Of a stretch of DNA of 64,000 nucleotides, positions 44,557 through 53,147 are shown one piece after another; within the stretch, counting starts at the first letter, position 1, and each line of letters starts with the position of its first letter. The notes under the pieces are model-generated. The model was not told the origin of the DNA, ran no database searches, and saw nothing but the letters and a program-made list of their open reading frames with translations. The DNA comes from an uncultured Campylobacterales bacterium. Its GTDB lineage: Bacteria; Campylobacterota; Campylobacteria; Campylobacterales; Arcobacteraceae. The position numbers were made by a program, and so were the translations under genes. The stretch spans positions 124,001-188,000 of the forward strand of contig CANNFB010000002.1 of assembly GCA_947503785.1 (NCBI GenBank), written 5' to 3'.

Positions 44557-47121
44557 TTATAACCTTCTATTAGCAAGAGAAATAGGTATTTTAATACTAA
44601 GTTTTGCGCCTTTATATTTAATATCTTCATATATATATTCTTCATTGCTAGCACATAAGCTACCATCTAAATGACTTCCAATAATATCTTGTGACATATA
44701 TAAGCCTATTCCTGTTCCTTGAGATTGGTGTTTAGTTGTAAAATATGGTTCAAATATTCTATCAATTATCTCTTCTTTTATTCCTTTAGCATTATCTTTT
44801 ATTTCTATAACTAGTAAATTATTTTCAATATAAGAATTTACAAATATTAATCTTCTTCCTTCTTCCAATTTAAGTAATGCATCTTTTGAATTATTTAATA
44901 TATTTAAAAGAACTTGTATAAGTTCATTTTCTAATGATACAATAGATATATCAGTTAAATTTTTTATTATCTCAATATCTTTTGATACAAATTGAGAGCT
45001 TACAAGATTTAAGGCTTTATCAATTGTCTTAGAAATTAAAAATTCTTTTTCTTTATTATTTTTAGTATCAAAGAAACCTCTAAAATCTTCTATCGTTTGA
45101 GATAAATGCTGTACAGACTTATTAATTGAATCCATTGCTTCATTAAAATCTGCATCACTTAAGATATCCATCTCTTTTTGTAATTTTGAACCAGTTGCAA
45201 CTGTTGAAATCACTGATAAAGGTTGTCTCCATTGATGCGCTATATTTCCTAACATCTCACCCATTGAAGCCATTTTACTTTGTTGATAAAACAATCTATC
45301 TCTTTCTTCTTTTTCTAGTACCATAAGTTTTCTATGTGTAATATCTTGCTTCACTGCAATAAAATTTACTATCTCTTCATTTTCATCAAGAACAGGAGTA
45401 ATTATCAACTCCTCATCATATAAACTTCCATCTTTCTTTTTATTAACAATCTCACCTTTCCAAGGTTTCTTAGCTAATATTGTATTCCACATTTGTGAGT
45501 AAAATTCTTTTGTTTGTTTTTTTGAAGAGATAAACTCCTTAGGGTTTTTTCCTATAATTTCATCTACTCTAAATCCTGACAACTTTTCAAATGCAGGATT
45601 AGCCCACTGCACAATTGCATCTTTATCCGTTATAACAACACAATTTATACTTGATTCAAGAGCTTTAATTAATAAGGCACTTTTATCCTCAAGCTTTTTT
45701 TGGAGGCTAATATCACTGAAAGAAGTAACAATTTCAAACTCATCATTAGAACGAGAAACTATACTAGCATTTACAAAAACCGGTATATTTTTACCTTTAG
45801 AGTTTGAAAAATACTCTTTCTTCGAAATAAAAGAATTATTCTTCATAACTCCGGTAAAAATAGGACAATCTTCTTGCTTAATATTATCATTTAGATAATG
45901 TGAGTGAAAAAGATTATGGGCATTTTCACCTAAGATTTCTTCTTCTTTATAGCCTAAAATTTTACAGGCAATTGGGTTTATATAATTAATTCTAGCATTT
46001 GAATCCATAACATATAATCCCTCACCTAAGCTATCAGTTATTGATTTAAACCATTTTTGTTCATCTTCTAATTTTTTTGTTTTTCTATATATTATTATAG
46101 TCATTATTATAAGAATTATCATTCCAAATATTACAAGCAAGTATGCATATACTTCTAGAGAAAGAATAATTGGTAAATTTATACTTTTTTTATATCCTAT
46201 TAAATAACCTTCAACTTTTTTATTAATACCAAGCATTGGAATAAATGTAACATCATAATAAGTATTATCAAGTTTTATAAAAACTCCATATTTTTTTCCC
46301 TTGCTCATAGCTTCTTTTATTCTTTTATTCTTATATAACTCTTTATTAATTTCTTTTACTTCATAGCTAAGTTCTTTAGGCGAATCAGGTAAAGAAGAGT
46401 TCTTATCTTCTATTAAAAAATCTGAATTAATCTCTGAACTTTGATATAAAAACTTCTGACTTTCAAATAACTTAGCATACACAACATCCTTACTTAAAAG
46501 AAAAGAGTATTCTCTTCTTTTATCCAAATTTGAAATAGAGTCCAACATCATTTTAGTTGAAATACTAATTTCTACACTTCCGATGTGTTTATTTTTAAAG
46601 TTAATTGGAAATATATTTCTAAATCCAGACATAACTCTTCCTGTATCAAAACTTGTTACAATTCTATTCTCTTCATTTGCAACTCTAATTGTTTCTCTTA
46701 GTTTGGATAAATCATCTCCATATTTACTAGGTTTATGGAACCTGATATAACTTTCGTTATTCTTTGTATGAAAATGGAATTGTCTTATTCCTTCTTTTTT
46801 TAATCTTACATATAAAGGGTATAATTCTTTATATAATAAACCTTTATATAATCGTCTTGCATCCTCTTTAGAATTAATTCCTCTTTCAAAAAGAGATATT
46901 ATAAATTCATCATGAATAGACTCTTCTAGAATATATTTTGTTAGTAAAGCATATTTATCAATACTTACATTATATGCAAGATCAAGGCTTAGTATATTTT
47001 CATTAAAAAAATCTACTTCTTTACTTTTTTTATAATAATTGATAAAGAAGAGAGTAATACTACCTACAATTATAATAAAAAATATAATAAACTTATAAAG
47101 ATGACTGATTTTTACTTTCAT
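44557..47121 (-). CDS. Sensor histidine kinase with dCache, two PAS domains and HQWRQPL kinase core
   Basis: An 854-residue protein: membrane helix at about 9-28, periplasmic double Cache of the dCache_3 type (RQFHFHTKNNESYIRFHKP, then FRNIFPINFKNKHIGSVEIS), second helix near 315-345, PAS1, PAS2 (WANPAFEKLSGF), then HisKA (NIAHQWRQPLS) and HATPase (GTGIGLYMS). It shares the kinase core style of the 39533 gene. Its ATG overlaps the phnD-like stop by one base (TAATG). There is no receiver domain and no adjacent regulator, so its phosphotransfer partner is elsewhere. Confidence 0.9.
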   Translation of the reverse strand: MKVKISHLYKFIIFFIIIVGSITLFFINYYKKSKEVDFFNENILSLDLAYNVSIDKYALLTKYILEESIHDEFIISLFERGINSKEDARRLYKGLLYKELYPLYVRLKKEGIRQFHFHTKNNESYIRFHKPSKYGDDLSKLRETIRVANEENRIVTSFDTGRVMSGFRNIFPINFKNKHIGSVEISISTKMMLDSISNLDKRREYSFLLSKDVVYAKLFESQKFLYQSSEINSDFLIEDKNSSLPDSPKELSYEVKEINKELYKNKRIKEAMSKGKKYGVFIKLDNTYYDVTFIPMLGINKKVEGYLIGYKKSINLPIILSLEVYAYLLVIFGMIILIIMTIIIYRKTKKLEDEQKWFKSITDSLGEGLYVMDSNARINYINPIACKILGYKEEEILGENAHNLFHSHYLNDNIKQEDCPIFTGVMKNNSFISKKEYFSNSKGKNIPVFVNASIVSRSNDEFEIVTSFSDISLQKKLEDKSALLIKALESSINCVVITDKDAIVQWANPAFEKLSGFRVDEIIGKNPKEFISSKKQTKEFYSQMWNTILAKKPWKGEIVNKKKDGSLYDEELIITPVLDENEEIVNFIAVKQDITHRKLMVLEKEERDRLFYQQSKMASMGEMLGNIAHQWRQPLSVISTVATGSKLQKEMDILSDADFNEAMDSINKSVQHLSQTIEDFRGFFDTKNNKEKEFLISKTIDKALNLVSSQFVSKDIEIIKNLTDISIVSLENELIQVLLNILNNSKDALLKLEEGRRLIFVNSYIENNLLVIEIKDNAKGIKEEIIDRIFEPYFTTKHQSQGTGIGLYMSQDIIGSHLDGSLCASNEEYIYEDIKYKGAKLSIKIPISLANRRL

Positions 47122-47948
47122 TAAAAATTACTTTTATGTGATATATTTGTTGATTTTATAAGTTTACGAAGATGATTATAATCTGTATTATTTGTTTCTA
47201 CTGTTCCGAACTTCATACTTTTATCCCAAAGAGAGAACTCTTTTTTTTCTACTGTTAACATACTATTTTTAATATTTGTTAGTAATTGAGTATCTAGAGT
47301 TTTCTTATTCCCCACTAAAATAAAACCTGGTATTGCTTTAGATCGTACAATCTCCTCTAATCCTAAATGCCAATACTCTTTAGCAATATCTGTTTTCACG
47401 CCGCCATATTTAAACTCGCCTCTAATTACACTCAATGCAACATTATCATGTCTATCAACATATTTATATTTATTTTTTTCTATATCTGTATTAAAATTAT
47501 TTAATACATCATTTACAAATAAATATCCACAAGTAGACAAAGGTTGAGTTAATGCAATTTTATTATCAATCATATTTTCAATAGAACTTCGTGTAGAAAT
47601 AAAACTTACGAAGGAGCAAGTATAAGAGACTTCACCTTTTTCATTTTTAAAATTAACTAGAGGCTTTGCATAGGGATATCTCTCTTCAAGTGATAAATAT
47701 GGTAAGGGTCCTAAATATGCTATATCAATCTTCCCATTTATAAATTTCTCTAATAAAGTATCATAGCTACTATTATAATCAATTTTAATTTTAACATTTA
47801 GTTTTTTCTCTAAATATCTAGTCATAGGCAAAAATTGAGCATGTATTGTTTTAATATCTTTTGTTGCTAAGGGAGCGAAAATCAAAGTTTTGATATCTCC
47901 AAAGAGGAATAAAGGAAAAATCAATATAAGAATTATAAATTTAAACAT
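47121..47948 (-). CDS. PhnD-type periplasmic substrate-binding protein (sensor accessory)
   Basis: A 275-residue exported protein: signal peptide (FIILILIFPLFLFG, cleavage near residue 17), then the phosphate/phosphonate-binding-like fold (LIFAPLATKDIKTIHAQFLPMTRYLEKKL, then GKIDIAYLGPLPYLS and PLSTCGYLFVNDVL). No ABC permease or ATPase is near; instead its stop overlaps the start of a histidine kinase. The same domain is fused to the tetrathionate sensor kinase TtrS, so this could be a separate sensory subunit. The ligand is unknown; tetrathionate or another sulfur or phosphorus oxyanion is inference. Confidence 0.82.
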   Translation of the reverse strand: MFKFIILILIFPLFLFGDIKTLIFAPLATKDIKTIHAQFLPMTRYLEKKLNVKIKIDYNSSYDTLLEKFINGKIDIAYLGPLPYLSLEERYPYAKPLVNFKNEKGEVSYTCSFVSFISTRSSIENMIDNKIALTQPLSTCGYLFVNDVLNNFNTDIEKNKYKYVDRHDNVALSVIRGEFKYGGVKTDIAKEYWHLGLEEIVRSKAIPGFILVGNKKTLDTQLLTNIKNSMLTVEKKEFSLWDKSMKFGTVETNNTDYNHLRKLIKSTNISHKSNF

Positions 47949-48110
47949 ATCTTACTCTCTTTATTTCATAGTTATTTAGATGTAAATGTAAGAAATAACT
48001 TTTATAATCTTAGTATATCCATAATAGCATAATAAATATCTTTTAATTTGTATATTAATATTAGAAGTATCTGAATTAAAAGTTATATAAAATAGTAGAG
48101 TTTATTGAGC

Positions 48111-48161
48111 AAAAAAAAAGCTTTCACCTAAAAGAACCTAAGTTCAAATAGATAAAAGCTT
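48111..48161 (-). terminator. Intrinsic terminator at the end of the tRNA cluster
   Basis: Arms AAAGCTT (48155-48161) and AAGCTTT (48118-48124), with an inner GAAC/GTTC pairing, followed on the minus strand by a run of at least seven T (48111-48117). Confidence 0.75.
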
Positions 48162-48166
48162 GTAAT

Positions 48167-48243
48167 TGGTTGCGGAAACAGGATTTGAACCTGTGACCTA
48201 CGGGTTATGAGCCCGTCGAGCTACCGTGCTGCTCTATTCCGCG
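48167..48243 (-). tRNA. Initiator tRNA-fMet (CAU)
   Basis: A 77-base tRNA with encoded CCA and anticodon CAU. It begins CGCGGAA and ends CCGCAACCA, so C1 and A72 are unpaired, and three consecutive G-C pairs (GGG/CCC) close the anticodon stem; both are marks of the initiator. Last gene of the cluster, before the terminator. Confidence 0.95.
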
Positions 48244-48285
48244 ACTTGAAATTAATTCCTAATAGAAACTAAAATTGTTAAAAAG

Positions 48286-48362
<77 letters not shown>

Positions 48363-48382
48363 ATTTTATATAGCTTAAAAAT

Positions 48383-48432
48383 AAAAAGCCTTGAATAAAA
48401 AGTTATAAAAAACTTCTTATTCAAGGCTTTTT
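48383..48432 (-). terminator. Long hairpin inside the tRNA cluster (Gly/Arg spacer)
   Basis: Perfect 16-bp stem AAAAAGCCTTGAATAA (48383-48398) / TTATTCAAGGCTTTTT (48417-48432), with a further AAGTT/AACTT inner stem. The minus-strand 3' arm ends in T5 then ATTTTTA, as a terminator would, yet two tRNA genes follow without an obvious consensus promoter. Confidence 0.7.
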
Positions 48433-48435
48433 AAA

Positions 48436-48512
<77 letters not shown>

Positions 48513-48554
48513 AAAAGTATAAATTCAAATTAATGAAGATACTTTAAGTATAAA

Positions 48555-48639
48555 TGGTGCGGATGAAAGGACTTGAACCTTCACGCCGTAAAGCACTAGA
48601 TCCTAAGTCTAGCGTGTATACCAATTTCACCACATCCGC
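48555..48639 (-). tRNA. tRNA-Leu (UAG)
   Basis: An 85-base class II tRNA with a variable arm and encoded CCA. The anticodon arm CTAGA-CTTAGGA-TCTAG gives UAG; acceptor GCGGATG pairs with CATCCGC. Confidence 0.95.
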
Positions 48640-48671
48640 ATATATATCTTTTTTTCTAAAAAGATTAAAAA

Positions 48672-48748
<77 letters not shown>

Positions 48749-48760
48749 AATTTTAAAAAA

Positions 48761-48837
48761 TGGGGTGGGTAACCGGGTTCGAACCGGCGACCCTCGGTAC
48801 CACAAACCGATGCTCTAACCAACTGAGCTATACCCAC
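48761..48837 (-). tRNA. tRNA-His (GUG)
   Basis: A 77-base cloverleaf with anticodon loop TTGTGGT (GUG) and encoded CCA. The base at 48838 supplies the G(-1) that pairs with discriminator C73, the histidine identity element, so the mature RNA includes 48838. Confidence 0.95.
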
Positions 48838-48846
48838 CACATATAA

Positions 48847-48923
48847 TGGTCGGAGTGAAAGGACTCGAACCTTCGACCCCCTGGTCCCAAACCAGGTGCG
48901 CTACCAGGCTGCGCTACACTCCG
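48847..48923 (-). tRNA. tRNA-Pro (UGG)
   Basis: A 77-base cloverleaf with anticodon loop TTTGGGA (UGG), acceptor CGGAGTG/CACTCCG and encoded CCA. First gene of the cluster after the promoter at 48955-48983. Confidence 0.95.
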
Positions 48924-48954
48924 CCAATCACAATTCTTACGAAAAGTGGACGGA

Positions 48955-48983
48955 ATTATATTATGTTTTCACTCTTTTGTCAA
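48955..48983 (-). promoter_or_regulatory. Consensus sigma-70 promoter for the tRNA cluster
   Basis: On the minus strand TTGACA (48978-48983) and TATAAT (48955-48960) are both perfect consensus, separated by exactly 17 bases, about 32 bases upstream of the tRNA-Pro 5' end. A full -35 box is notable because Campylobacterota promoters commonly lack one. Confidence 0.85.
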
Positions 48984-49105
48984 GAGCAAATTTAACAAAT
49001 TAAGAAATTTAACTAAATTTAATCTAATTCGCATTTTCTTCTATAAACTTTTAATATTTTTTGCTTCCGTTTTTGAAGCATATTTTGTTCTAATTAGAAC
49101 TATTT

Positions 49106-50491
49106 TCATAATCTTCTTACCTCTTCTATTAAATCTGATGGAATTAATGAATAATCATTTCTCTTAAAGTTCGCAGCTGCTAGTGCATGTGCTAAACTAG
49201 CATTAATTGCTGCATCTAAGGGTTCATATCCTTGTGCAAGTAGAGAACCTACTAATCCACTTAAAACATCTCCACTTCCCCCTTTACTTAAAACAGCTGT
49301 TCCATAAGTGTTTATATATAGATTCTCTCCTTGAGAGATAATTACATTTGTTCCTTTTAAAAGCAAAACTACTTTTGGATATTTTGCTGAAAATTTTTCT
49401 ACATATTTAATTCTATTGTTTTGTAATTCATCTATTTTAATATCAGCTATATCACATATTTTTAGAAGTGAACAAAACTCTTTTGGATGTGGAGTCAAAA
49501 CAATATCTTCATCTAAAACATTAAGTAATAACTCATCATAAAATAAATCTGCATCAACTATTTTTTTTACATCTTTAGAAAGTATTTTTTGTATCTCTTG
49601 TATTTCATATTTCCCAAGCCCCATACCAATCGCAATTGCAGTACAGTTTTCACTAATAAAATGTGTTTGCATAATATGATAGGGTAATTCAAGATTTTCA
49701 TGACATACAACGCTTACAATTCCAGCACCAAAGCCAAAAGCAGCTTTTGCTGCTATTATTCCTGCTCCTTTTTTACATCCTGCAACTACATTTAAGTGTC
49801 CAAATGAACCTTTATGAGAATTTAGTGTATTTCTAAATGGTAGTTTTAAATCTTTTTTTTCAAGAAGGTATTTATTTGTATTTGTTTCATAAAGTTCTCT
49901 ATGAATTCCTAGATTAGCTACTTTTATTTTTCCTACATAATCTTTTGCCGTATCAGAGAAAAGTGAAGTTTTTAAAGCTCCCATTGTAATAGTAGTATCA
50001 GCATAAAAAGCAAGAGAGTCTAATTGTCCATTATTAAAAATGCCGCTTGGAATATCACATGCAATTTTTGCAGCTTCAAAACTATTTAGCTTATTGATTA
50101 AAGAAATAGCTTCTTCATCTAGAGGTTTGTTTAATCCTGAGCCAAAAATACAATCAACTATAATATCTGCACTTTCTAGATTTCTAACAATTGGAACACC
50201 TAAGCTTTTAGCTCTTTTATATTGGATTTTTCCGATATCAGTTTTTATTTCTTTATAAAAATATAAAGATACATCAAATTTTGTATGTAATAATCTTGCA
50301 AGTGTTATACCATCTGCTCCATTATTTCCAGAACCACATACTATTAAAATAGTTTTTTTATCATGATATTTTTCTTCAATAAATAAAGCCATACTATTAG
50401 CAGCATGCTCCATAAGTATATCTTCGCTTAAAGAAAATTCTTTGTAACATCTTTTATCTAAAGAGTTTACCTCATCAAATATTTTTTGCAT
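49106..50491 (-). CDS. nnr: Bifunctional NAD(P)H-hydrate epimerase / ADP-dependent dehydratase
   Basis: A 461-residue repair enzyme. N-terminal YjeF epimerase domain (about 1-205) with GSGNNGADG (53-61); C-terminal YjeF kinase-like dehydratase domain with HKGSFGHLNVVAG, AIGMGLG and the catalytic GGSGDVLSG near residue 420. It restores damaged hydrated NADH/NADPH. The ATG at 50491 follows AAAGGGTATTTA, with 15 bases to the SUI1-domain gene. Confidence 0.93.
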   Translation of the reverse strand: MQKIFDEVNSLDKRCYKEFSLSEDILMEHAANSMALFIEEKYHDKKTILIVCGSGNNGADGITLARLLHTKFDVSLYFYKEIKTDIGKIQYKRAKSLGVPIVRNLESADIIVDCIFGSGLNKPLDEEAISLINKLNSFEAAKIACDIPSGIFNNGQLDSLAFYADTTITMGALKTSLFSDTAKDYVGKIKVANLGIHRELYETNTNKYLLEKKDLKLPFRNTLNSHKGSFGHLNVVAGCKKGAGIIAAKAAFGFGAGIVSVVCHENLELPYHIMQTHFISENCTAIAIGMGLGKYEIQEIQKILSKDVKKIVDADLFYDELLLNVLDEDIVLTPHPKEFCSLLKICDIADIKIDELQNNRIKYVEKFSAKYPKVVLLLKGTNVIISQGENLYINTYGTAVLSKGGSGDVLSGLVGSLLAQGYEPLDAAINASLAHALAAANFKRNDYSLIPSDLIEEVRRL

Positions 50492-50506
50492 TAAATACCC
50501 TTTGTT

Positions 50507-50887
50507 CTATCTAAATTTCCACCCATCAGCTTTTAAGATTGTGATAATCTTTTCTTTTACATCACCTTGCAGTTCTATCCACTCTTCTTTTATAGCTCCA
50601 CCACAGGCTAGCTTTTTCTTTAAAAGTTTTAGTATTTCTTTTTTATCAACATCATTTAAAGAAAATCTTCCTACTAAAGTTACAGGTTTCCCTTTTCTTT
50701 TTTCATAAGTAAATACTAATTGATGTTGGTTTTTTGGCAAGATTTCATTTTTACTGAAAGTACTTGGAGCCGTAGATTTAGCACTTTTATTATTTTTATG
50801 ATTTACTTTTTGCTTTTTTGGTTTTTCATCATATTTTGATGTATGATGATTATCACCATCAAGTTTTGCACCCATTTCAAATATCAT
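50507..50887 (-). CDS. yciH: SUI1/eIF1-domain translation factor (YciH-like)
   Basis: A 126-residue protein with a Lys/Asn-rich, apparently disordered N-terminal half (about 1-55) and a C-terminal SUI1 domain: KRKGKPVTLVGRF, then LLKKKLACGGAIKEEWIELQGD. Bacterial YciH inhibits translation or affects initiation fidelity. The start ATG directly follows the tsaD stop and has AAAGGA seven bases upstream in the tsaD 3' end. Confidence 0.88.
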   Translation of the reverse strand: MIFEMGAKLDGDNHHTSKYDEKPKKQKVNHKNNKSAKSTAPSTFSKNEILPKNQHQLVFTYEKRKGKPVTLVGRFSLNDVDKKEILKLLKKKLACGGAIKEEWIELQGDVKEKIITILKADGWKFR

Positions 50888-51889
50888 CTAAAATCCTTTT
50901 AGTCTTGATTTTACATCTATATCATCAAGTTTTGTAAACTCTTTTTGCTTATACTGCTCAACTGCAACTCGACCTATCATAGCAGCATTATCACTACAGT
51001 ATTTTAATTGGCTTAAATACAAAGTTGTACCATTTTTCTTACATAAGTCTTCTATTTGAGATCTAAGATAAGTATTAGCACTAGCTCCACCAACTATCGA
51101 AAAGTTTACAGGAGCTTTTTGTTTAAACAGTTTTTTTGTCTTTTGCATAATATGTGCAATTGCAGTTTTTTGAAAAGAAGCACAGATATCATACTTATCT
51201 TGATCACTAACTATTCCATCTTCATTGACACATTTTTCTATTGTAAGTCTTACTGCATTTTTTAGACCTGAGTATGAAAACTCTATATTTGGACTTTGTC
51301 GTAAGGGAACTGGCAATTCAAATCTATTCTCATTACCTTTTAAAGCGTACTCTTGAACTACAGGACCACCAGGATATCCAAGTCCTAACATTTTTGATAC
51401 CTTATCAAAGCTCTCACCAAAACTATCATCCATAGTACTAGCTATTAATTTCATATCATTTAAAGAGTTTGCTTCAATTATTTGAGTATGTCCACCTGAA
51501 ACTAATAAAATAGTCATAGGTAAAACTTCTTCTTTTTCTATAAAAAGTGAATAAATATGGCCTTTTAAATGATTAACAGATATTAATGGTAAATCAAGTG
51601 AAATACTTAAAGCTTTTGCCATAGTTACACCTTCCATTAAAGTAACAGATAATCCAGGTGCAGTTGTAACTGCTATAGCTTTTAATTTTGGGAAATACTG
51701 CACACACTCTTCTAGTATTTTAGGTAAGGCTTCTATATGTAATCTTGCAGCTAATTCAGGAACTACACCACCATAAACACTGTGTTGTAATTCTTGAGAT
51801 ATTTTCTTATGATAAACTAATTCTAGTGTTTCAGTGTTTGTTACAGCAATTGAGCTATCATCACAAGAGCTTTCAATACTTAAAATCAT
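50888..51889 (-). CDS. tsaD: tRNA N6-adenosine threonylcarbamoyltransferase TsaD
   Basis: A 333-residue Kae1/Qri7 family protein. ESSCDDSS at 6-13, metal-binding H107 and H111 in [14 protein letters not shown] near 131-138 and [10 protein letters not shown] near 265. It transfers threonylcarbamoyl to A37 of ANN-decoding tRNAs with TsaB/TsaE, which are not in the window. It overlaps the upstream hydrolase stop by four bases. Confidence 0.95.
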   Translation of the reverse strand: MILSIESSCDDSSIAVTNTETLELVYHKKISQELQHSVYGGVVPELAARLHIEALPKILEECVQYFPKLKAIAVTTAPGLSVTLMEGVTMAKALSISLDLPLISVNHLKGHIYSLFIEKEEVLPMTILLVSGGHTQIIEANSLNDMKLIASTMDDSFGESFDKVSKMLGLGYPGGPVVQEYALKGNENRFELPVPLRQSPNIEFSYSGLKNAVRLTIEKCVNEDGIVSDQDKYDICASFQKTAIAHIMQKTKKLFKQKAPVNFSIVGGASANTYLRSQIEDLCKKNGTTLYLSQLKYCSDNAAMIGRVAVEQYKQKEFTKLDDIDVKSRLKGF

Positions 51890-52416
51890 TTAGTAAGCCA
51901 ATCTAGTGCAAAATCATGAGAACCAAAACCAGAATCTGCATTTATATGTCCAGCATCTTTTAAAACATTTATTTCAACATTTAGTTTTTCTTTTAAATCC
52001 ATTGCTTCATCTTCACGCATATATGGATCATTTGTAGAAGCTAACATAATAATATCTTTAGCTTTTAAATCTTTTGCAATGGGATAAGGATAAAAAGTAC
52101 TAGCAGCTTCTACAACTCTATCTCTGCTAACGGGAGCTACTAACATAAGTTTTTCTAAACTAATATCTAGTTCATCACAAGTATGAAACCATAATACATT
52201 TGCTAAAGAGTGGCAGATAACAATATCAGGATTAAAGTGTGCTAATTCTTTTTTTAAACACTCTTTCCACTCTTCAAGTTTTGGATTGTCTCTACTAGGC
52301 ATTACAGGGAAGGATACAGTGTAATGCTGTTTAATTAAATCAGCTGCTAAACAAGCTTGCCAATGAGGATAGTCACTTCCTCCTAATCCATGTAATATTA
52401 AAACTCTTTTACTCAA
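51886..52416 (-). CDS. RBBP9/YdeN-type serine hydrolase
   Basis: A 176-residue alpha/beta hydrolase of the RBBP9 family. [11 protein letters not shown] at 9-19, nucleophile S70 in the modified elbow ICHSLAN, D130 and H157 ([12 protein letters not shown]) complete the triad. The natural substrate is unknown. Its stop overlaps the tsaD start (ATGA), suggesting co-translation. Confidence 0.87.
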   Translation of the reverse strand: MSKRVLILHGLGGSDYPHWQACLAADLIKQHYTVSFPVMPSRDNPKLEEWKECLKKELAHFNPDIVICHSLANVLWFHTCDELDISLEKLMLVAPVSRDRVVEAASTFYPYPIAKDLKAKDIIMLASTNDPYMREDEAMDLKEKLNVEINVLKDAGHINADSGFGSHDFALDWLTK

Positions 52417-52437
52417 AACTTTATCCTCTTTTATATT

Positions 52438-52860
52438 TTATATTTTTCTTACGCATCTAACATATTTATTTTTATGCCTACCATCATAATATGCAGTTCC
52501 ACTTACAAAGTGCATATAATCAGCATTAAACCAAAGTGTTCTCCAATGAGATTTTTCTGCCCAATATCCATCTGGAACGTTATATCTAAATGCTTTTTTT
52601 ATATAGTTTTTAAAATTTTTTTTATCAACTATTGTTTTAAACTCTTCTATTTTTGGTATTCTCCAATCAGAAAATCCTGCAAATACAAGTTCTTCACAAT
52701 AAGGGATTGCTTCTTTATGAGTTTTCAGTACTTCAATTACAGATCTATCATCTACCCACATAAGCAAATTTTGCGTATCTACAACAACTTGTGAACTTTT
52801 TCTATATATTTGTGCATCTAATAAAGATGCAAAAATAAGAAATAAAATTAAGTACTTCAT
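52438..52860 (-). CDS. Exported DUF1566 protein
   Basis: A 140-residue protein with a signal peptide (YLILFLIFASLLDA) and a DUF1566/Lcl-type C-type-lectin-like domain: LLMWVDD, GFSDWRIPKIEEF, a WAEKSHW strand and a final YVRCVRK; C55 and C136 could form the family's disulfide. The ligand is unknown. Its ATG shares one base with the stop of the upstream 52860 gene (TAATG). Confidence 0.8.
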   Translation of the reverse strand: MKYLILFLIFASLLDAQIYRKSSQVVVDTQNLLMWVDDRSVIEVLKTHKEAIPYCEELVFAGFSDWRIPKIEEFKTIVDKKNFKNYIKKAFRYNVPDGYWAEKSHWRTLWFNADYMHFVSGTAYYDGRHKNKYVRCVRKI

Positions 52861-53147
52861 TACTTGTCCTTTATATCACTTATTTCAAATTTACCTTTTT
52901 CAAGTTGAGCTTTTGGACTTTCATCAAGAAGTTCAATACTAACTTTATATCCAGTTTTATAAACTAATCCAACTAAAACTTTAGAAGGTTCAACTTCTTT
53001 TGTAGTTGCAGTACTAAACTCTTTCCATTCATCAAATTTTTTTTCATATACATCAACAACTTCTTTTTCAAACTTTGATCTTGTAAAGATTAAATATACA
53101 ACTAAAGCTAATAATATTCCAAAAGGAACCAACATATCAAGACCCAC
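52860..53147 (-). CDS. Small membrane-anchored protein of unknown function
   Basis: A 95-residue protein with an N-terminal membrane helix (VPFGILLALVVYLIF, about 7-21), then a charged helical segment and a short beta-rich end. I do not recognise it. It starts 11 bases inside the dxr 3' end and abuts the DUF1566 gene, so it is expressed with the cdsA-dxr run. Confidence 0.65.
   Translation of the reverse strand: MGLDMLVPFGILLALVVYLIFTRSKFEKEVVDVYEKKFDEWKEFSTATTKEVEPSKVLVGLVYKTGYKVSIELLDESPKAQLEKGKFEISDIKDK

Noticed and set aside
48946-49167. Plus-strand 73-codon hydrophobic frame
   Set aside because: It covers the antisense of the tRNA promoter and the nnr 3' end; composition-driven and without a start signal.
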